DNA from: Niameybacter massiliensis
GTDB lineage: Bacteria > Bacillota > Clostridia > Lachnospirales > Cellulosilyticaceae
Length of the DNA: 64,000 bases
Reading direction: 5' to 3'
Assembly (NCBI RefSeq): GCF_001282685.1
Contig: NZ_LN875035.1
Coordinates: forward strand, 509,001 to 573,000
Part shown: positions 16,069 to 25,337 of the stretch, piece by piece
Numbering within the stretch: the first letter of the stretch is position 1
Layout of the letters: each line of letters begins with the position of its first letter
Notes under the pieces: generated by a model
Databases searched by the model: none
Told to the model about the DNA's origin: nothing
The model's input: the letters and a program-made list of their open reading frames with translations, nothing else
Program-made: the position numbers and the translations under genes

Positions 16069-17526
16069 TTATTGTTGTTTATCTAAATAATTCGCTTGAA
16101 ATTCTGCTACTGCTTGATCAAGTAACTTTTGTGGATCTGCCTTTTCATCTGTAAGTACAGTTTGAACAACTGAGTCTAATAACTTATAAAGTTCTTGTGT
16201 CGCAATAGGTTCTTCTGGTCTTAAATCTGTCATTCCATGTGTTAAATAATTTTCAAATTGACTCATATCCACATTGGCATTTTCAGTTAAGATTTTAATT
16301 TCTGCCTCTCGTCTTGGGCCACTTCCCCATGGAGATAGACCATATGGCCCTACAATTTTATCAATGGCTAAATCAGCTTGAACTGTTTCTTGTAAAGTTT
16401 TTTCTACTTCTGGGTCTGCATTTGGTGTATAACCTGTTATTTCTAGATACTTGAATACGGCATCAATCTCTTCTGGTGTTGCATTTGGTGAGAACATACG
16501 CACGGTTCCTCCCATTAATACCCCACGACCTTCTTCACCTGCTGGACCTACTGGTAAACCAAACATTCCTACTAAATCTTTATCCATTTTGTAATCTACA
16601 ACTGGACTATTAAGCCAATCTAATGTAGAAAATGCCATTGCTACTTGACCTGTTCCAAAGTATTTAAAGAAATCACCATAATCTACAAGGAGATTATCTG
16701 GTAATACATCATATTTCCATCTTAAATCTTTAATATACTGAAGTGCCTGCACTGCTTCTGGTGAATTAAATACAGCTTTCCACTTACCATCTTCAAAAGT
16801 CTCAAACTCAGCTCCAAAATTCCATGCAAGGGTTGTAAACATCCATCCTCCTTGATTTGACTTTGTTGGGAAGAAGAATCCTGGCACTCCAGTCTTTTCT
16901 GTAATAGTCTGAGCAAACTGAGCCATTTCCTCAAAGTTTTGTGGTATTAAAGCATTTCCTCCATCATCTACAAGGCCAGCTTGTTTGAATAGGTCTGTAT
17001 TGTACATAACGCCTACACTATAACCGCCAATAGGCAAACCATAAATTCTACCATCTTTTGAAAGTACTTCTAACATATTAGGATCTAAATATTTGTCATA
17101 TCCCCATTCCTTAACAATATCTGTAATATCTGCTGCATAGCCTGCATCTACAATTTTATTAACCTCTGTAAACCATGTACCATACATAGTGGGAAGTTGA
17201 CCACTTGCTGCTTTAGGTAAAAATGAGTTAATATCATAAGCCCAATCTGTAGGTTCAAGCGTAATGTTAGGGTATTTTGCATGGTACTCATCAAGTTGTT
17301 TTTTAGCTAGTGCATAACGCTCAGGATCTGTTTCTTTCGGAAAATCTGTTACACTTACTTTGATTTCTTGTTCTTCTTTTATATCTTCTTTTTGTGTCGT
17401 ATCTTGTGTCTGTTCTACTTTAAGCTCTTCTTTCTCTGGCTGTACTGAGGTAGTTTGGTTACATCCGGTTAATTGGCTTGCTAATAAGAATAGTCCACAA
17501 AATAAAGCGATATTTCTCTTTTTCAT
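16069..17526 (-). CDS. Sugar-binding lipoprotein of a CUT1 ABC importer
   Basis: 485 residues. The signal peptide ends in a lipobox LLASQLTGC with the lipid-bearing cysteine at residue 22, then an acidic/Gln-rich tether to about residue 55. The rest is a type-1 extracellular solute-binding fold (GMYGTWFTEV..., MYNTDLFKQAGL near 180, and an aromatic-rich binding half). It is the first gene of the operon binding protein-permease-permease-glycosidase. The promoter must lie in the 167-base divergent spacer shared with the sensor fragment at 17694. The start ATG 17526 follows AGGGGGA. Confidence 0.93.
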   Translation of the reverse strand: MKKRNIALFCGLFLLASQLTGCNQTTSVQPEKEELKVEQTQDTTQKEDIKEEQEIKVSVTDFPKETDPERYALAKKQLDEYHAKYPNITLEPTDWAYDINSFLPKAASGQLPTMYGTWFTEVNKIVDAGYAADITDIVKEWGYDKYLDPNMLEVLSKDGRIYGLPIGGYSVGVMYNTDLFKQAGLVDDGGNALIPQNFEEMAQFAQTITEKTGVPGFFFPTKSNQGGWMFTTLAWNFGAEFETFEDGKWKAVFNSPEAVQALQYIKDLRWKYDVLPDNLLVDYGDFFKYFGTGQVAMAFSTLDWLNSPVVDYKMDKDLVGMFGLPVGPAGEEGRGVLMGGTVRMFSPNATPEEIDAVFKYLEITGYTPNADPEVEKTLQETVQADLAIDKIVGPYGLSPWGSGPRREAEIKILTENANVDMSQFENYLTHGMTDLRPEEPIATQELYKLLDSVVQTVLTDEKADPQKLLDQAVAEFQANYLDKQQ

Positions 17527-17693
17527 AATCTTCCCCCTTAAAGCATTTTATTGTTTTATGACTTCCATGTATTTATATTAGCATACAATTTATACAGTTT
17601 TTAGGTGGCTTTTCTGCTAAAAAGGTTGCATTTTTACTAACCACTATCTATAATAAGTTTAAATTATACTCTAATATTAAAAAGGAGTCTATT

Positions 17694-18632
17694 ATGTTTA
17701 CTGGATTTAAAACGCGTATTACACTTACTTGTCTTGGGGTTATTACACTTTGCTATCTTATTATTAATGTTTTTTGTATTCGCTTGATTTTCTCAAATGT
17801 CGTTTCAAATTATAATACTCTGCTTCAAACTCATTTAAGCAGCCTCTGTACAGAAATCCAGACACAAATAGACCTTGTGGAACAAACTACATTACTCGCT
17901 GCCCAAAATCCTACGGTTATAGAAGCACTCTCTACTGAAAAATTTAATCCCACCATTAATGATTACCTTAATGGATTACAAGCTTCTATGCCTACTATTC
18001 AAGGTATTTCTATTTATAGTGCACACTCTAATTATTGTCTCTATACAACTTTATCTGTTTCTAATGCACCGCCTTTAGAATTTCTAGAACAACGCTATAA
18101 CCTTTATACTCATGAAACAAAGCCCTTAAGCTGGATTGTTAGGTATCAAGATCTTTTTCCCTACTATGATGACTTTCGTTATGAGCGTACTAAAGGTGTA
18201 CTTACTTACATAAGTCCTATTTATTCTATCCCAAATCAGACTCTAGGCTATTTAATCATTGATCTAGGCTTGCCAAAGCTCCTTCAGCCATTGCAAGTAG
18301 ATAGTAATTTATTTTTGTCAGATCTTTATGTCACCATCAACCTTATTGATGAAAATATCAGTATTCCTTCTTCAGCTTTAGGTTTTAGCCCTCTGTCTTT
18401 TGAGAATGAATATATCTATATTTATTCTCTTACCTCTAATGCTCAGTTAGAAGTACATGCTTCTCTTGATCACGTCTATGCTCAGTTTAATAACTTAAAA
18501 AAGATCATATTTATTATCTTTATAGGGATCCTTGTCTTCTTCTTACTCCTTTCTCAAGTCATTATTAGACAAGTTGTTGTACCTATTCAGAAACTTGCTT
18601 CAAAACTCAATAGATTTATAGATACTTTATAA
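17694..18632 (+). CDS. Truncated sensor kinase: membrane sensor ending after the HAMP entry
   Basis: 312 residues with helices at about 10-32 and 270-292 around a Cache-like extracellular region; it stops about 20 residues into a HAMP domain (VVPIQKLASKLNRF). The His-kinase and ATPase halves expected of a YesM-type protein (about 580 residues) are absent. A terminator begins 16 bases after the stop, so no decayed kinase sequence remains downstream. It is divergent from the sugar-binding protein gene, the usual place for a YesM/YesN pair. It could be a deletion remnant, or a genuine kinase-less receptor. No visible frameshift explains the end. Confidence 0.75.
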   Translation: MFTGFKTRITLTCLGVITLCYLIINVFCIRLIFSNVVSNYNTLLQTHLSSLCTEIQTQIDLVEQTTLLAAQNPTVIEALSTEKFNPTINDYLNGLQASMPTIQGISIYSAHSNYCLYTTLSVSNAPPLEFLEQRYNLYTHETKPLSWIVRYQDLFPYYDDFRYERTKGVLTYISPIYSIPNQTLGYLIIDLGLPKLLQPLQVDSNLFLSDLYVTINLIDENISIPSSALGFSPLSFENEYIYIYSLTSNAQLEVHASLDHVYAQFNNLKKIIFIIFIGILVFFLLLSQVIIRQVVVPIQKLASKLNRFIDTL

Positions 18633-18647
18633 ATAAAAATAACAAAG

Positions 18648-18685
18648 CCCTCATCACTTTTATATAAAAGCGGTGAGGGTTTTGT
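18648..18685. terminator. Bidirectional terminator, near-copy of the one at 3084
   Basis: A 14-bp stem with one mismatch followed by TTTTGTT, between the sensor fragment and the convergent phosphodiesterase gene. 31 of 32 bases equal the hairpin at 3084-3115. Confidence 0.85.
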
Positions 18686-18694
18686 TATTTTTAT

Positions 18695-19942
18695 TTAAAG
18701 GAGTGTTTTTCCATCTAATCCTTCTGGAATCTCTAACTCTAATAATTGCATTAAAGTCGGAAACTCATCCACTAATCTAGCAGATTCTATAACTCTTGAT
18801 GGTAATTTTGAATTATAAATAATAAATGGTGGTTGATCACCTTTTGTTGGTAGGTGACCATGTGTAGCCTTTGAATATTTATAGTCTTTTGTATCTATTT
18901 CTTTTACAATCTCACTATCTACTTCATTTGAGATTGCCGTAAGCATACTGCTTTCTACAACATATTCAAAAGCACCTATAAGCCCATGTTTCTTCGCATC
19001 TTCTTTATCGAAGATATGGTCAATGTAACCTAATTCTTTTGCTTCATCTAACACTTCTAACGCCTTTACCCCCGCTGCTTCATTCGCAATATATAAGTGG
19101 CCTGAAATACCTGCTGATTGCATATAAGCTTCGTAACTTAATACTTTTCCTTTTCCATCTGTTTGAATAAGGCCTGCACGTTTAAGCATCTCATTAATAC
19201 TTACAACTCTTTGAATATCCAATTGACCATGATCACCTAAAACAACAAAGGTGGTTTCTTCAAAGATGCCTTTGCGTTTGTAAAGATCTAATATATTTTC
19301 AATCCAATGCCCATGTTTTTTTCTTGCTTCGCTTACCAGTTCATGCTCTGTGCCAGCCACATGTCTTGCATGATCAAGGCTTGCTTGATGTAGGAATAAT
19401 ACATCTGGTGTATAACGATCTACAATTTCTAGTAAACAAGCTTCACCAAAGCTATCAAAATCAGGGTTCTTCTTCCAATTAAGAAGATGCTTATGATGAT
19501 AATAAATTTCTTCTGTCAGTGCTGAGGCTGTTTCTAAAATCGCTCGATTTGCCACATCATATTCAGGTGCCCATATTTCTGGAATGAGGTAATCTATAGG
19601 ACCATTGGCAGTCACTGGCCATAAAACGGCAGCTGTCGAAAGCCCCTTCTCTTTGGCATAGTCAAAAATTGTTTTTGTTTGTAAATCATTATAATACCAG
19701 TACCAATCTTCATTGTTATGCTCTGGTTCTAAGACTTCATTATGATGAATCCCATGGGTTGCAGGATAGTATCCTGTCATGATGGTTGCATGACAAGGAT
19801 ACGTAAGTGTTGGATAGACACATTCTATATTTTTTACAATAATACTGTCTTCTAATACTTCTTTAAAGCCTGGAAGATCCTTTACAATTTCCAAATCACT
19901 GGTAAATAAAGAATCTACACTAATGACAACTAATTTTCTCAT
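18695..19942 (-). CDS. Alkaline phosphatase-superfamily phosphodiesterase (NPP type)
   Basis: 415 residues without signal peptide. It fits the type I phosphodiesterase/nucleotide pyrophosphatase family: metal ligand D10 in ISVDSL, the nucleophile threonine in YPTLTYPCHATIMTG (about 43-57), the TGYYPATHGI motif, LGDHGQ near 240, and a late THGHLP that supplies a histidine ligand. It is the last gene of the second ABC operon, 12 bases after the binding-protein gene, with a GAGGAGG site. Context suggests it hydrolyses an imported phosphoester, for example a glycerophosphodiester or nucleotide sugar; this is inference. Confidence 0.85.
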   Translation of the reverse strand: MRKLVVISVDSLFTSDLEIVKDLPGFKEVLEDSIIVKNIECVYPTLTYPCHATIMTGYYPATHGIHHNEVLEPEHNNEDWYWYYNDLQTKTIFDYAKEKGLSTAAVLWPVTANGPIDYLIPEIWAPEYDVANRAILETASALTEEIYYHHKHLLNWKKNPDFDSFGEACLLEIVDRYTPDVLFLHQASLDHARHVAGTEHELVSEARKKHGHWIENILDLYKRKGIFEETTFVVLGDHGQLDIQRVVSINEMLKRAGLIQTDGKGKVLSYEAYMQSAGISGHLYIANEAAGVKALEVLDEAKELGYIDHIFDKEDAKKHGLIGAFEYVVESSMLTAISNEVDSEIVKEIDTKDYKYSKATHGHLPTKGDQPPFIIYNSKLPSRVIESARLVDEFPTLMQLLELEIPEGLDGKTLL

Positions 19943-19954
19943 ATAAAACCTCCT

Positions 19955-21298
19955 CTATTTACCTTCTTGTAAAAGTTTAGTAGATTCTGCTGCCGCTTTA
20001 TCAAGAGTTGCTTGAACGTCTACATCCGTTGTAAAGATTTGATCAAGTGCTGTTGTATATACTTTAATGGCTTCACCATAAGCTTTATTCATTGGACGAC
20101 CATGACCATATTGTAATTGATCCACTGCAACTTTAAATTGAGGTGTTGATTCATATAATGCTTCGATTTCTGGATTTGTTGTTGAGCTAATGGTTGTTGG
20201 AAGGTATCCTGTCTTTTTATGTGAGTAAACCACTTGTTCTTCATCTGTCATAAAGTTAATAAAAAGTGCTGCTGCTTCTTTTTCCTTATCTGTAAGCTTA
20301 GATGTCATAACAAGGTTACATCCACCTGTTGGTACGCTGTATGCTGTTCCACATGGAATAAATGCTGTACCTACTTCATAACCATTTTGAGAAGCAATAT
20401 CTAAAGTATTATTAAGGGATCCTGTAGAATTCACCCACATTGCAACTTTTTGATTCATAATTTCTGTTGTACGTGTATCACTTGCATTGTTCCCACTGTA
20501 ATATTTAAAGTTATTGTTTGCAATACCTTCTTTTAAGAATGCTACAGCTTCTACAGCTGGTGCTTCGTTATAGATGGCTACTGTTTCGTCTGCATTCACG
20601 GTATTGCCACCATTTCCTTGTGTATAAGCTTCAAAATGCCAGTTATCATTAAGGAATCCAAAGCCTTTTACCCCGATGGTCTCTAACTGTTTAGATGCAC
20701 TTGCAAGTTCTTCCCAATTGGTAGGTGCTTGTGTAATGCCTGCTTGATCAAAGAGTGTTTTATTGTAATAGAAAATAGGTGTACTTCTTAAGTAAGGCAC
20801 GCCATATAACTTGCTATCTACATAAGAGTTATCCATAAGCCCTGGTAAGAAGTTGTTTTCTTTTTCATCACTAATGATCTCATCAAGGCACTCAATCATT
20901 CCTGCATCTGCAAAGCTTTCAATACTTGCAATCTCCATAACAGAGATGGCTGGTTGTTCATTGGCAATAAATGCACTCTTTAGTTTTGTATGTAAATCAT
21001 CATAAGTTCCTTGATACTCTGCTGTAATCACAATATTATTTTCTTTACCAATGGTTTCATTGAACTTTGCTGTAAGCTCTTTGTTATTTTCAGCTACTTT
21101 ATCTTGCCAAGAATACCAAAACTCTAACTCAATGATTTCTTCTTGGGTATCTTGTGTTTCTTGTTTTGCTTCTTGGCTTGTGCCTTCTTGATTAGGTTGA
21201 GCTTTCACTGATGCCGTTGTAGAACACCCCATTACAGCTACCGATGTTGTAGCCATTAAAGATAAACCTAGAAGTTTTTTAAGTACAGTTTTATTCAT
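19955..21298 (-). CDS. Substrate-binding lipoprotein of the second CUT1/Ugp-type ABC importer
   Basis: 447 residues from ATG 21298, seven bases after AAGGAG; the upstream ATGs are too close to that site. The signal peptide ends in a lipobox VAVMGC with the cysteine near residue 25, then a Gln/Glu-rich tether and a type-1 solute-binding fold (WYSWQDK near 62, VPYLRSTPIFYYNKTLFDQAG near 165). The order ATPase-permease-permease-binding protein-phosphodiesterase resembles sn-glycerol-3-phosphate (Ugp) operons, but the ligand residues cannot be assigned by eye, so the substrate is left open. Confidence 0.92.
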   Translation of the reverse strand: MNKTVLKKLLGLSLMATTSVAVMGCSTTASVKAQPNQEGTSQEAKQETQDTQEEIIELEFWYSWQDKVAENNKELTAKFNETIGKENNIVITAEYQGTYDDLHTKLKSAFIANEQPAISVMEIASIESFADAGMIECLDEIISDEKENNFLPGLMDNSYVDSKLYGVPYLRSTPIFYYNKTLFDQAGITQAPTNWEELASASKQLETIGVKGFGFLNDNWHFEAYTQGNGGNTVNADETVAIYNEAPAVEAVAFLKEGIANNNFKYYSGNNASDTRTTEIMNQKVAMWVNSTGSLNNTLDIASQNGYEVGTAFIPCGTAYSVPTGGCNLVMTSKLTDKEKEAAALFINFMTDEEQVVYSHKKTGYLPTTISSTTNPEIEALYESTPQFKVAVDQLQYGHGRPMNKAYGEAIKVYTTALDQIFTTDVDVQATLDKAAAESTKLLQEGK

Positions 21299-21336
21299 AA
21301 TCATTCTCCTTTTAATCAATCATTTGATTTTATCTA

Positions 21337-22155
21337 TTATTTATCACCCATATAGGTGAATGCTTTAATTATTTGTTTTTGTGCAAAAATAAACGCGATT
21401 AAAATAGGTACAATAAGCATGACATTCCCAGCCATCAAAATATGATAGTTTACACCACTTTCAATTTGCCTTAAAGAAGCAATGCCGACAGGTAATGTTC
21501 TTACACGATCATTGGTTGTAAGGGTTAATGGCCAAAAATAATCATTCCATGTGCTAATAAAAGTAAGTAATGCGAGTGTAGTCAATGTAGGTCTAGCAAG
21601 TGGTAACATAATCTTGGTGATTACTTTAAACTCACTTGCTTTATCTAACTTCGCTGCTTCAATAAGCTCTTTTGGAACTTGCTTAAAGGTCTGTCTCAGC
21701 ATAAAGATTCCAAAAGCACTTGAGGCAAAGGGTAAAATAAGACTTGGTAATTTGTTAATTAAATTAAGATTTGAGAACATAACGAATAAAGGTAGGAAAA
21801 CCAGTTGTCCTGGTATCATCATGGTGACCATGATTAGACCAAAAATAAGTTTATCCCCTTTAAATTCATATCTTGCAAAAGCATAGGCTGCAGGAATAAT
21901 GGTTAACATTTGTAAAACAAGAACACTCACTGTAATGATCACACTATTTTTTAAGTAGTGCATAAAAGGTATGGCACAAAAGGCTTGCTTAAAGTTTTGC
22001 CATTGAAAGACCTCTGGCCACATACTTGGTGGGAATATTACAGTCTCTCCTAAAGTTTTAACTGAAGTGATAAACATCCAGTAAAACGGAAAGAAGAAAA
22101 TAAGAAATAATATAATCGTCACAACGGCTCTTGGAAGTTGTTTAATAGACTTCAT
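21337..22155 (-). CDS. ABC transporter permease, MalG/UgpE type
   Basis: 272 residues with six predicted helices. The EAA loop LIEAAKLDKASEFKVITKIMLP is at about 160-180 and the family motif STWNDYFWPL at about 203. ATG 22155 has TAGGAGGG ahead. It lies nine bases after the other permease gene. Confidence 0.94.
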   Translation of the reverse strand: MKSIKQLPRAVVTIILFLIFFFPFYWMFITSVKTLGETVIFPPSMWPEVFQWQNFKQAFCAIPFMHYLKNSVIITVSVLVLQMLTIIPAAYAFARYEFKGDKLIFGLIMVTMMIPGQLVFLPLFVMFSNLNLINKLPSLILPFASSAFGIFMLRQTFKQVPKELIEAAKLDKASEFKVITKIMLPLARPTLTTLALLTFISTWNDYFWPLTLTTNDRVRTLPVGIASLRQIESGVNYHILMAGNVMLIVPILIAFIFAQKQIIKAFTYMGDK

Positions 22156-22164
22156 AACGCCCTC

Positions 22165-23040
22165 CTATTGGTAATGGACTTTCTTAGAAAGTAATTTAAA
22201 GTACATAACTGTAAAGATTGAAATAATCACAAGTAAAATCACACCAATAGCTGATGCATAACCAATTTTGTAGAATTGGAATCCATATTCATAGATGGAA
22301 TACACAAGGGTATTGGTACTGTTTTGTGGGCCTCCACTGGTAATGATCTGAATGGTTTCAAACACTTTAAAGGATGCAATCACATTGACAATGGTTAAGA
22401 AAAAGAGTGTAGGTGAAATCATAGGAAGGGTAATCTTAAGAAAAGTTTGTTTCCTAGATGATTTGTCTAGTGCGGCTGCTTCATATAAATGTTTAGGGAT
22501 GCTTTGTAGTGCTGACAATATGATAAGGGTGTTATAACCTAGTGTTTTCCACACTGATATAATAACCAATGAGATTAAGGCAACTTTGGGATTTCCCAAC
22601 CAGTCTATAGGCGGAATACCTACTAATGATAAAATATAATTAAGAAGCCCAAAGTCATTATTCATCAGCCACATCCATAAGAAAGAAATAGATGCAAGAG
22701 ATACAATGTAGGGTGTAAAGATTAAGTTTTGCATAAACTTATTAATACGTGTATCTTTTCTAAGAAATAGGGCTAAGGCAATGGCCAAAATCACCCCTAA
22801 ACCTACGGTTAATACCATATACACAAAAGTATTGGATAAGGTTTGATAAAACTTTACGTCTTTAAATAAGGTATGGTAATTTTTAAGCCCTACAAATTGT
22901 TTTGTAGGTGAGATCAGATCCCATTCATGGAAGCTTAGATAAATCGTATTTAAGATTGGGTAAATAGAAAAAGCTAAAAAGATGATGAGGGCTGGTGCTA
23001 CAAAAAGATAGGGTTTAAGGGTTTGAATCACTTTTTTCAT
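22165..23040 (-). CDS. ABC transporter permease, MalF/UgpA type
   Basis: 291 residues with six predicted helices. The EAA loop LYEAAALDKSSRKQTFLKITLP is near 195 and the ending QIITSGGPQNSTNTLVY near 235. Its ATG overlaps the TGA of the ATPase gene by four bases (ATGA), a sign of translational coupling and fixed stoichiometry. Confidence 0.94.
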   Translation of the reverse strand: MKKVIQTLKPYLFVAPALIIFLAFSIYPILNTIYLSFHEWDLISPTKQFVGLKNYHTLFKDVKFYQTLSNTFVYMVLTVGLGVILAIALALFLRKDTRINKFMQNLIFTPYIVSLASISFLWMWLMNNDFGLLNYILSLVGIPPIDWLGNPKVALISLVIISVWKTLGYNTLIILSALQSIPKHLYEAAALDKSSRKQTFLKITLPMISPTLFFLTIVNVIASFKVFETIQIITSGGPQNSTNTLVYSIYEYGFQFYKIGYASAIGVILLVIISIFTVMYFKLLSKKVHYQ

Positions 23041-24083
23041 GATGCACTTCCTTTGATTCTATCTTTACTTTTGTCAAATCCGTACATATGTTTATAAGAA
23101 AGAGAGAGTTTCACCTGGTCATCTAACTCCAGTTCTACATCATTAAATACTTTAACCGCTACAACCCCCATCTGTGTCTGAACACGATAAATTACTTCTG
23201 AACCAAGCATTTCTCTTGTCAGTATATAGCCTTCAAATACAAATTTATCTTCCTGCTCATCCCCTTCTTTATAAAGCTTTACTTTCGAAGGTCTAAAGCC
23301 TATATAAGCTACTTCATGATCTAAGTCTATATACTTTTCAACTTTCTCACGGGTTAGCACATTCATTTCTGGTGTTCCAATAAACTGTGCAGTAAAAACA
23401 TTCTGTGGCTCCACATAAATTTCATGGGGTGTACTATGTTGTCTAATCACACCTTTTTCCATAAGCACAATGTCTGTTGCCATAGATAAGGCTTCTACTT
23501 GGTCATGGGTTACATAAACAAATGTTGCACCCAGTTTATGATGAAGCTCAATAAGTTCTGAACGCATTTGGTTACGGAGTTTTGCATCTAAGTTACTCAA
23601 AGGTTCATCCATTAAGAATACTTTTGGTTTTTTAACCATAGCTCTTGCTAAGGCTACACGTTGCCTTTGACCACCTGATAGCTGCGAGGGTTTTTTATGA
23701 AGATGATCTCTTAAATCTACAATATCTACAATCTCATCGATTAAGCGTTCACGCTCTTGTTTAGGTATTTTTGCATTGATTAATCCAAATTCAATGTTTC
23801 CTTTTACACTCATAGTAGGATAGAGGGCATAATTTTGAAAGACCATCGCAATATCACGATCTCCTGGCTGTATATCATTCATACATTTGCCATCAATATA
23901 AATTTCACCGCCTGTTATATCCTCTAATCCAGCAATCATTCTAAGTGTGGTCGACTTACCACAACCTGAAGGTCCTACCAATACAGTGAAGCTTCCTGAC
24001 TCAATTGTTAAATCTAAATTTTCTATAACGGTTGTTCCATTATCATAAGTCTTTCTTATATTTTTCAACAAAATCTCTGACAT
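23037..24083 (-). CDS. CUT1-type ABC transporter ATPase (MsmX/UgpC family)
   Basis: 348 residues. Walker A GPSGCGKST (36-44), Q-loop, signature LSGGQRQRVALARA (about 135), Walker B FLMDEPLSNLDA (about 156), switch histidine in VTHDQ, and a C-terminal TOBE/OB regulatory region typical of MalK/MsmX. It is the first gene of the second importer operon. Because the first importer (14181-17526) has no ATPase gene and MsmX-type ATPases serve several importers in Firmicutes, this protein may power both. ATG 24083 follows AAGGAGG. Confidence 0.94.
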   Translation of the reverse strand: MSEILLKNIRKTYDNGTTVIENLDLTIESGSFTVLVGPSGCGKSTTLRMIAGLEDITGGEIYIDGKCMNDIQPGDRDIAMVFQNYALYPTMSVKGNIEFGLINAKIPKQERERLIDEIVDIVDLRDHLHKKPSQLSGGQRQRVALARAMVKKPKVFLMDEPLSNLDAKLRNQMRSELIELHHKLGATFVYVTHDQVEALSMATDIVLMEKGVIRQHSTPHEIYVEPQNVFTAQFIGTPEMNVLTREKVEKYIDLDHEVAYIGFRPSKVKLYKEGDEQEDKFVFEGYILTREMLGSEVIYRVQTQMGVVAVKVFNDVELELDDQVKLSLSYKHMYGFDKSKDRIKGSAS

Positions 24084-24240
24084 AAATCCTCCTTACTCTT
24101 TCCTAGAGTTTATTGTCCTGTGTTTCTGACAAGTCTTATTCTATAGTCTTTTTATTAAATCAAAAACAAGAGTAAGTTAAAAGATTAATTTTTATATTAA
24201 ATTTACGATAAATATAAAATAATTTATATTTTAAAAACAA

Positions 24241-24269
24241 AAAAACACACTTAAATGCTGTGTGTTTTT
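24241..24269 (-). terminator. Terminator after the HAD phosphatase gene
   Basis: A 10-bp inverted repeat (24241-24250 with 24260-24269) followed on the minus strand by a long T-rich run (24233-24245). It ends the gene whose stop is at 24340 and insulates the ABC operon beyond. Confidence 0.8.
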
Positions 24270-24339
24270 AGAGATTCTATTCACTAAAGTACTAGAGTCT
24301 CCCCTTTAACGGGTAGTATTTTCTCTGTTATGTTTGCCA

Positions 24340-25176
24340 TTAAGCAATCCTGCCCTCTCTATTCTTACAATGTGTGAGCACTTCTTCTAATTGTCCTTTT
24401 AAAGCTTCTAATGTATGAACACGTACTGACCAATCCATATGATCTTGAATTTGATAAGGTGAAGTCAATATAGTCTTACCCCCTAAAACTTTTACTGGAT
24501 ATAAGTCATTATAGCCATGATCTCCAATAGCTAATATTTCATGCCCATCAATTTGATGCGTGTTTAAAATGTCCGGTAAGACATTCATAAGGCCAAAAGG
24601 TTTATCTGCACCATATTTGATCACATCAAACTTATCTTCTAATCCTATATACTTCGCAAACTCTATTGCTTCTGGTTCATTGGTATTAGTAAGCATATAC
24701 ATGCCTTCTGTATACTTTGCAAGTTCTCCTAGTACTTTTACAAGTTGCTCACTGACCTCTATGGCATATTCTGGCATAAGCATTTCCTCCCTTACTTTAA
24801 CAAACCCCGCATCTACCACATCACTAGCTATGCCTAATTGATTAGCCAGCATAAAGACAACACTCCATGCATCAGCCATAAAGCCATACTTTCTATCTAA
24901 ATAACTTTCAAAGTGGGCTTCAGTATTTACAATACCCTTAATGTTTAATCGTTCTTCTAGAGATTTTCCTGTTAAATCACTGGTTCTATCATAAAATTGT
25001 CCTAATGTAAAGGGATCCTTGCCGAGTAAGATTGCTTCTGCTTTTTGTTGAATGATTGCCTCATCTGCTTCAAATACACTACCTTTTAGGATGTGAGAAA
25101 TAAATCTTTGATAAAATTTTTCATCTCTATATAAGGTTCCATCTAAATCACAAATAATTACTTTAATATGCTCCAT
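24340..25176 (-). CDS. HAD-superfamily hydrolase/phosphatase
   Basis: 278 residues, soluble. HAD motif I is DLDGTL (nucleophile D10, acid D12), motif II the threonine in MLTNTN (about 160), motif III a lysine near 195, and motif IV GDHGYND (about 218). The long insertion between motifs I and II is a C1-type cap. The substrate is unknown; HAD phosphatases near sugar loci often act on sugar phosphates. It is a single-gene unit with GAGGTG ahead of ATG 25176 and a terminator at 24241. Confidence 0.85.
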   Translation of the reverse strand: MEHIKVIICDLDGTLYRDEKFYQRFISHILKGSVFEADEAIIQQKAEAILLGKDPFTLGQFYDRTSDLTGKSLEERLNIKGIVNTEAHFESYLDRKYGFMADAWSVVFMLANQLGIASDVVDAGFVKVREEMLMPEYAIEVSEQLVKVLGELAKYTEGMYMLTNTNEPEAIEFAKYIGLEDKFDVIKYGADKPFGLMNVLPDILNTHQIDGHEILAIGDHGYNDLYPVKVLGGKTILTSPYQIQDHMDWSVRVHTLEALKGQLEEVLTHCKNREGRIA

Positions 25177-25310
25177 TTTTACACCTCTTTACTATTTAAA
25201 ATTGTTATAGGTTCAGTTATATACTTACGCTCTAAAAATATATGATTATTATTTATAATTCAATCTATTTAAACTACTTTTAACTTTATCTATCTATTTT
25301 TAACAAAGAA

Positions 25311-25337
25311 ATAAGCCTCTCATTTTACTGAGAGGCT
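25311..25337 (-). terminator. Terminator overlapping the end of the AI-2E-family gene
   Basis: A 9-bp stem (25314-25322 with 25329-25337). The stop codon of the transporter lies in the loop side, and a TTATTTCTTTG stretch follows on the minus strand. Confidence 0.8.

Noticed and set aside
24084-24232. Small gene or RNA between the ABC ATPase gene and the HAD gene
   Set aside because: The stretch is very AT-rich with no frame carrying a ribosome site; only the HAD-gene terminator is supported.
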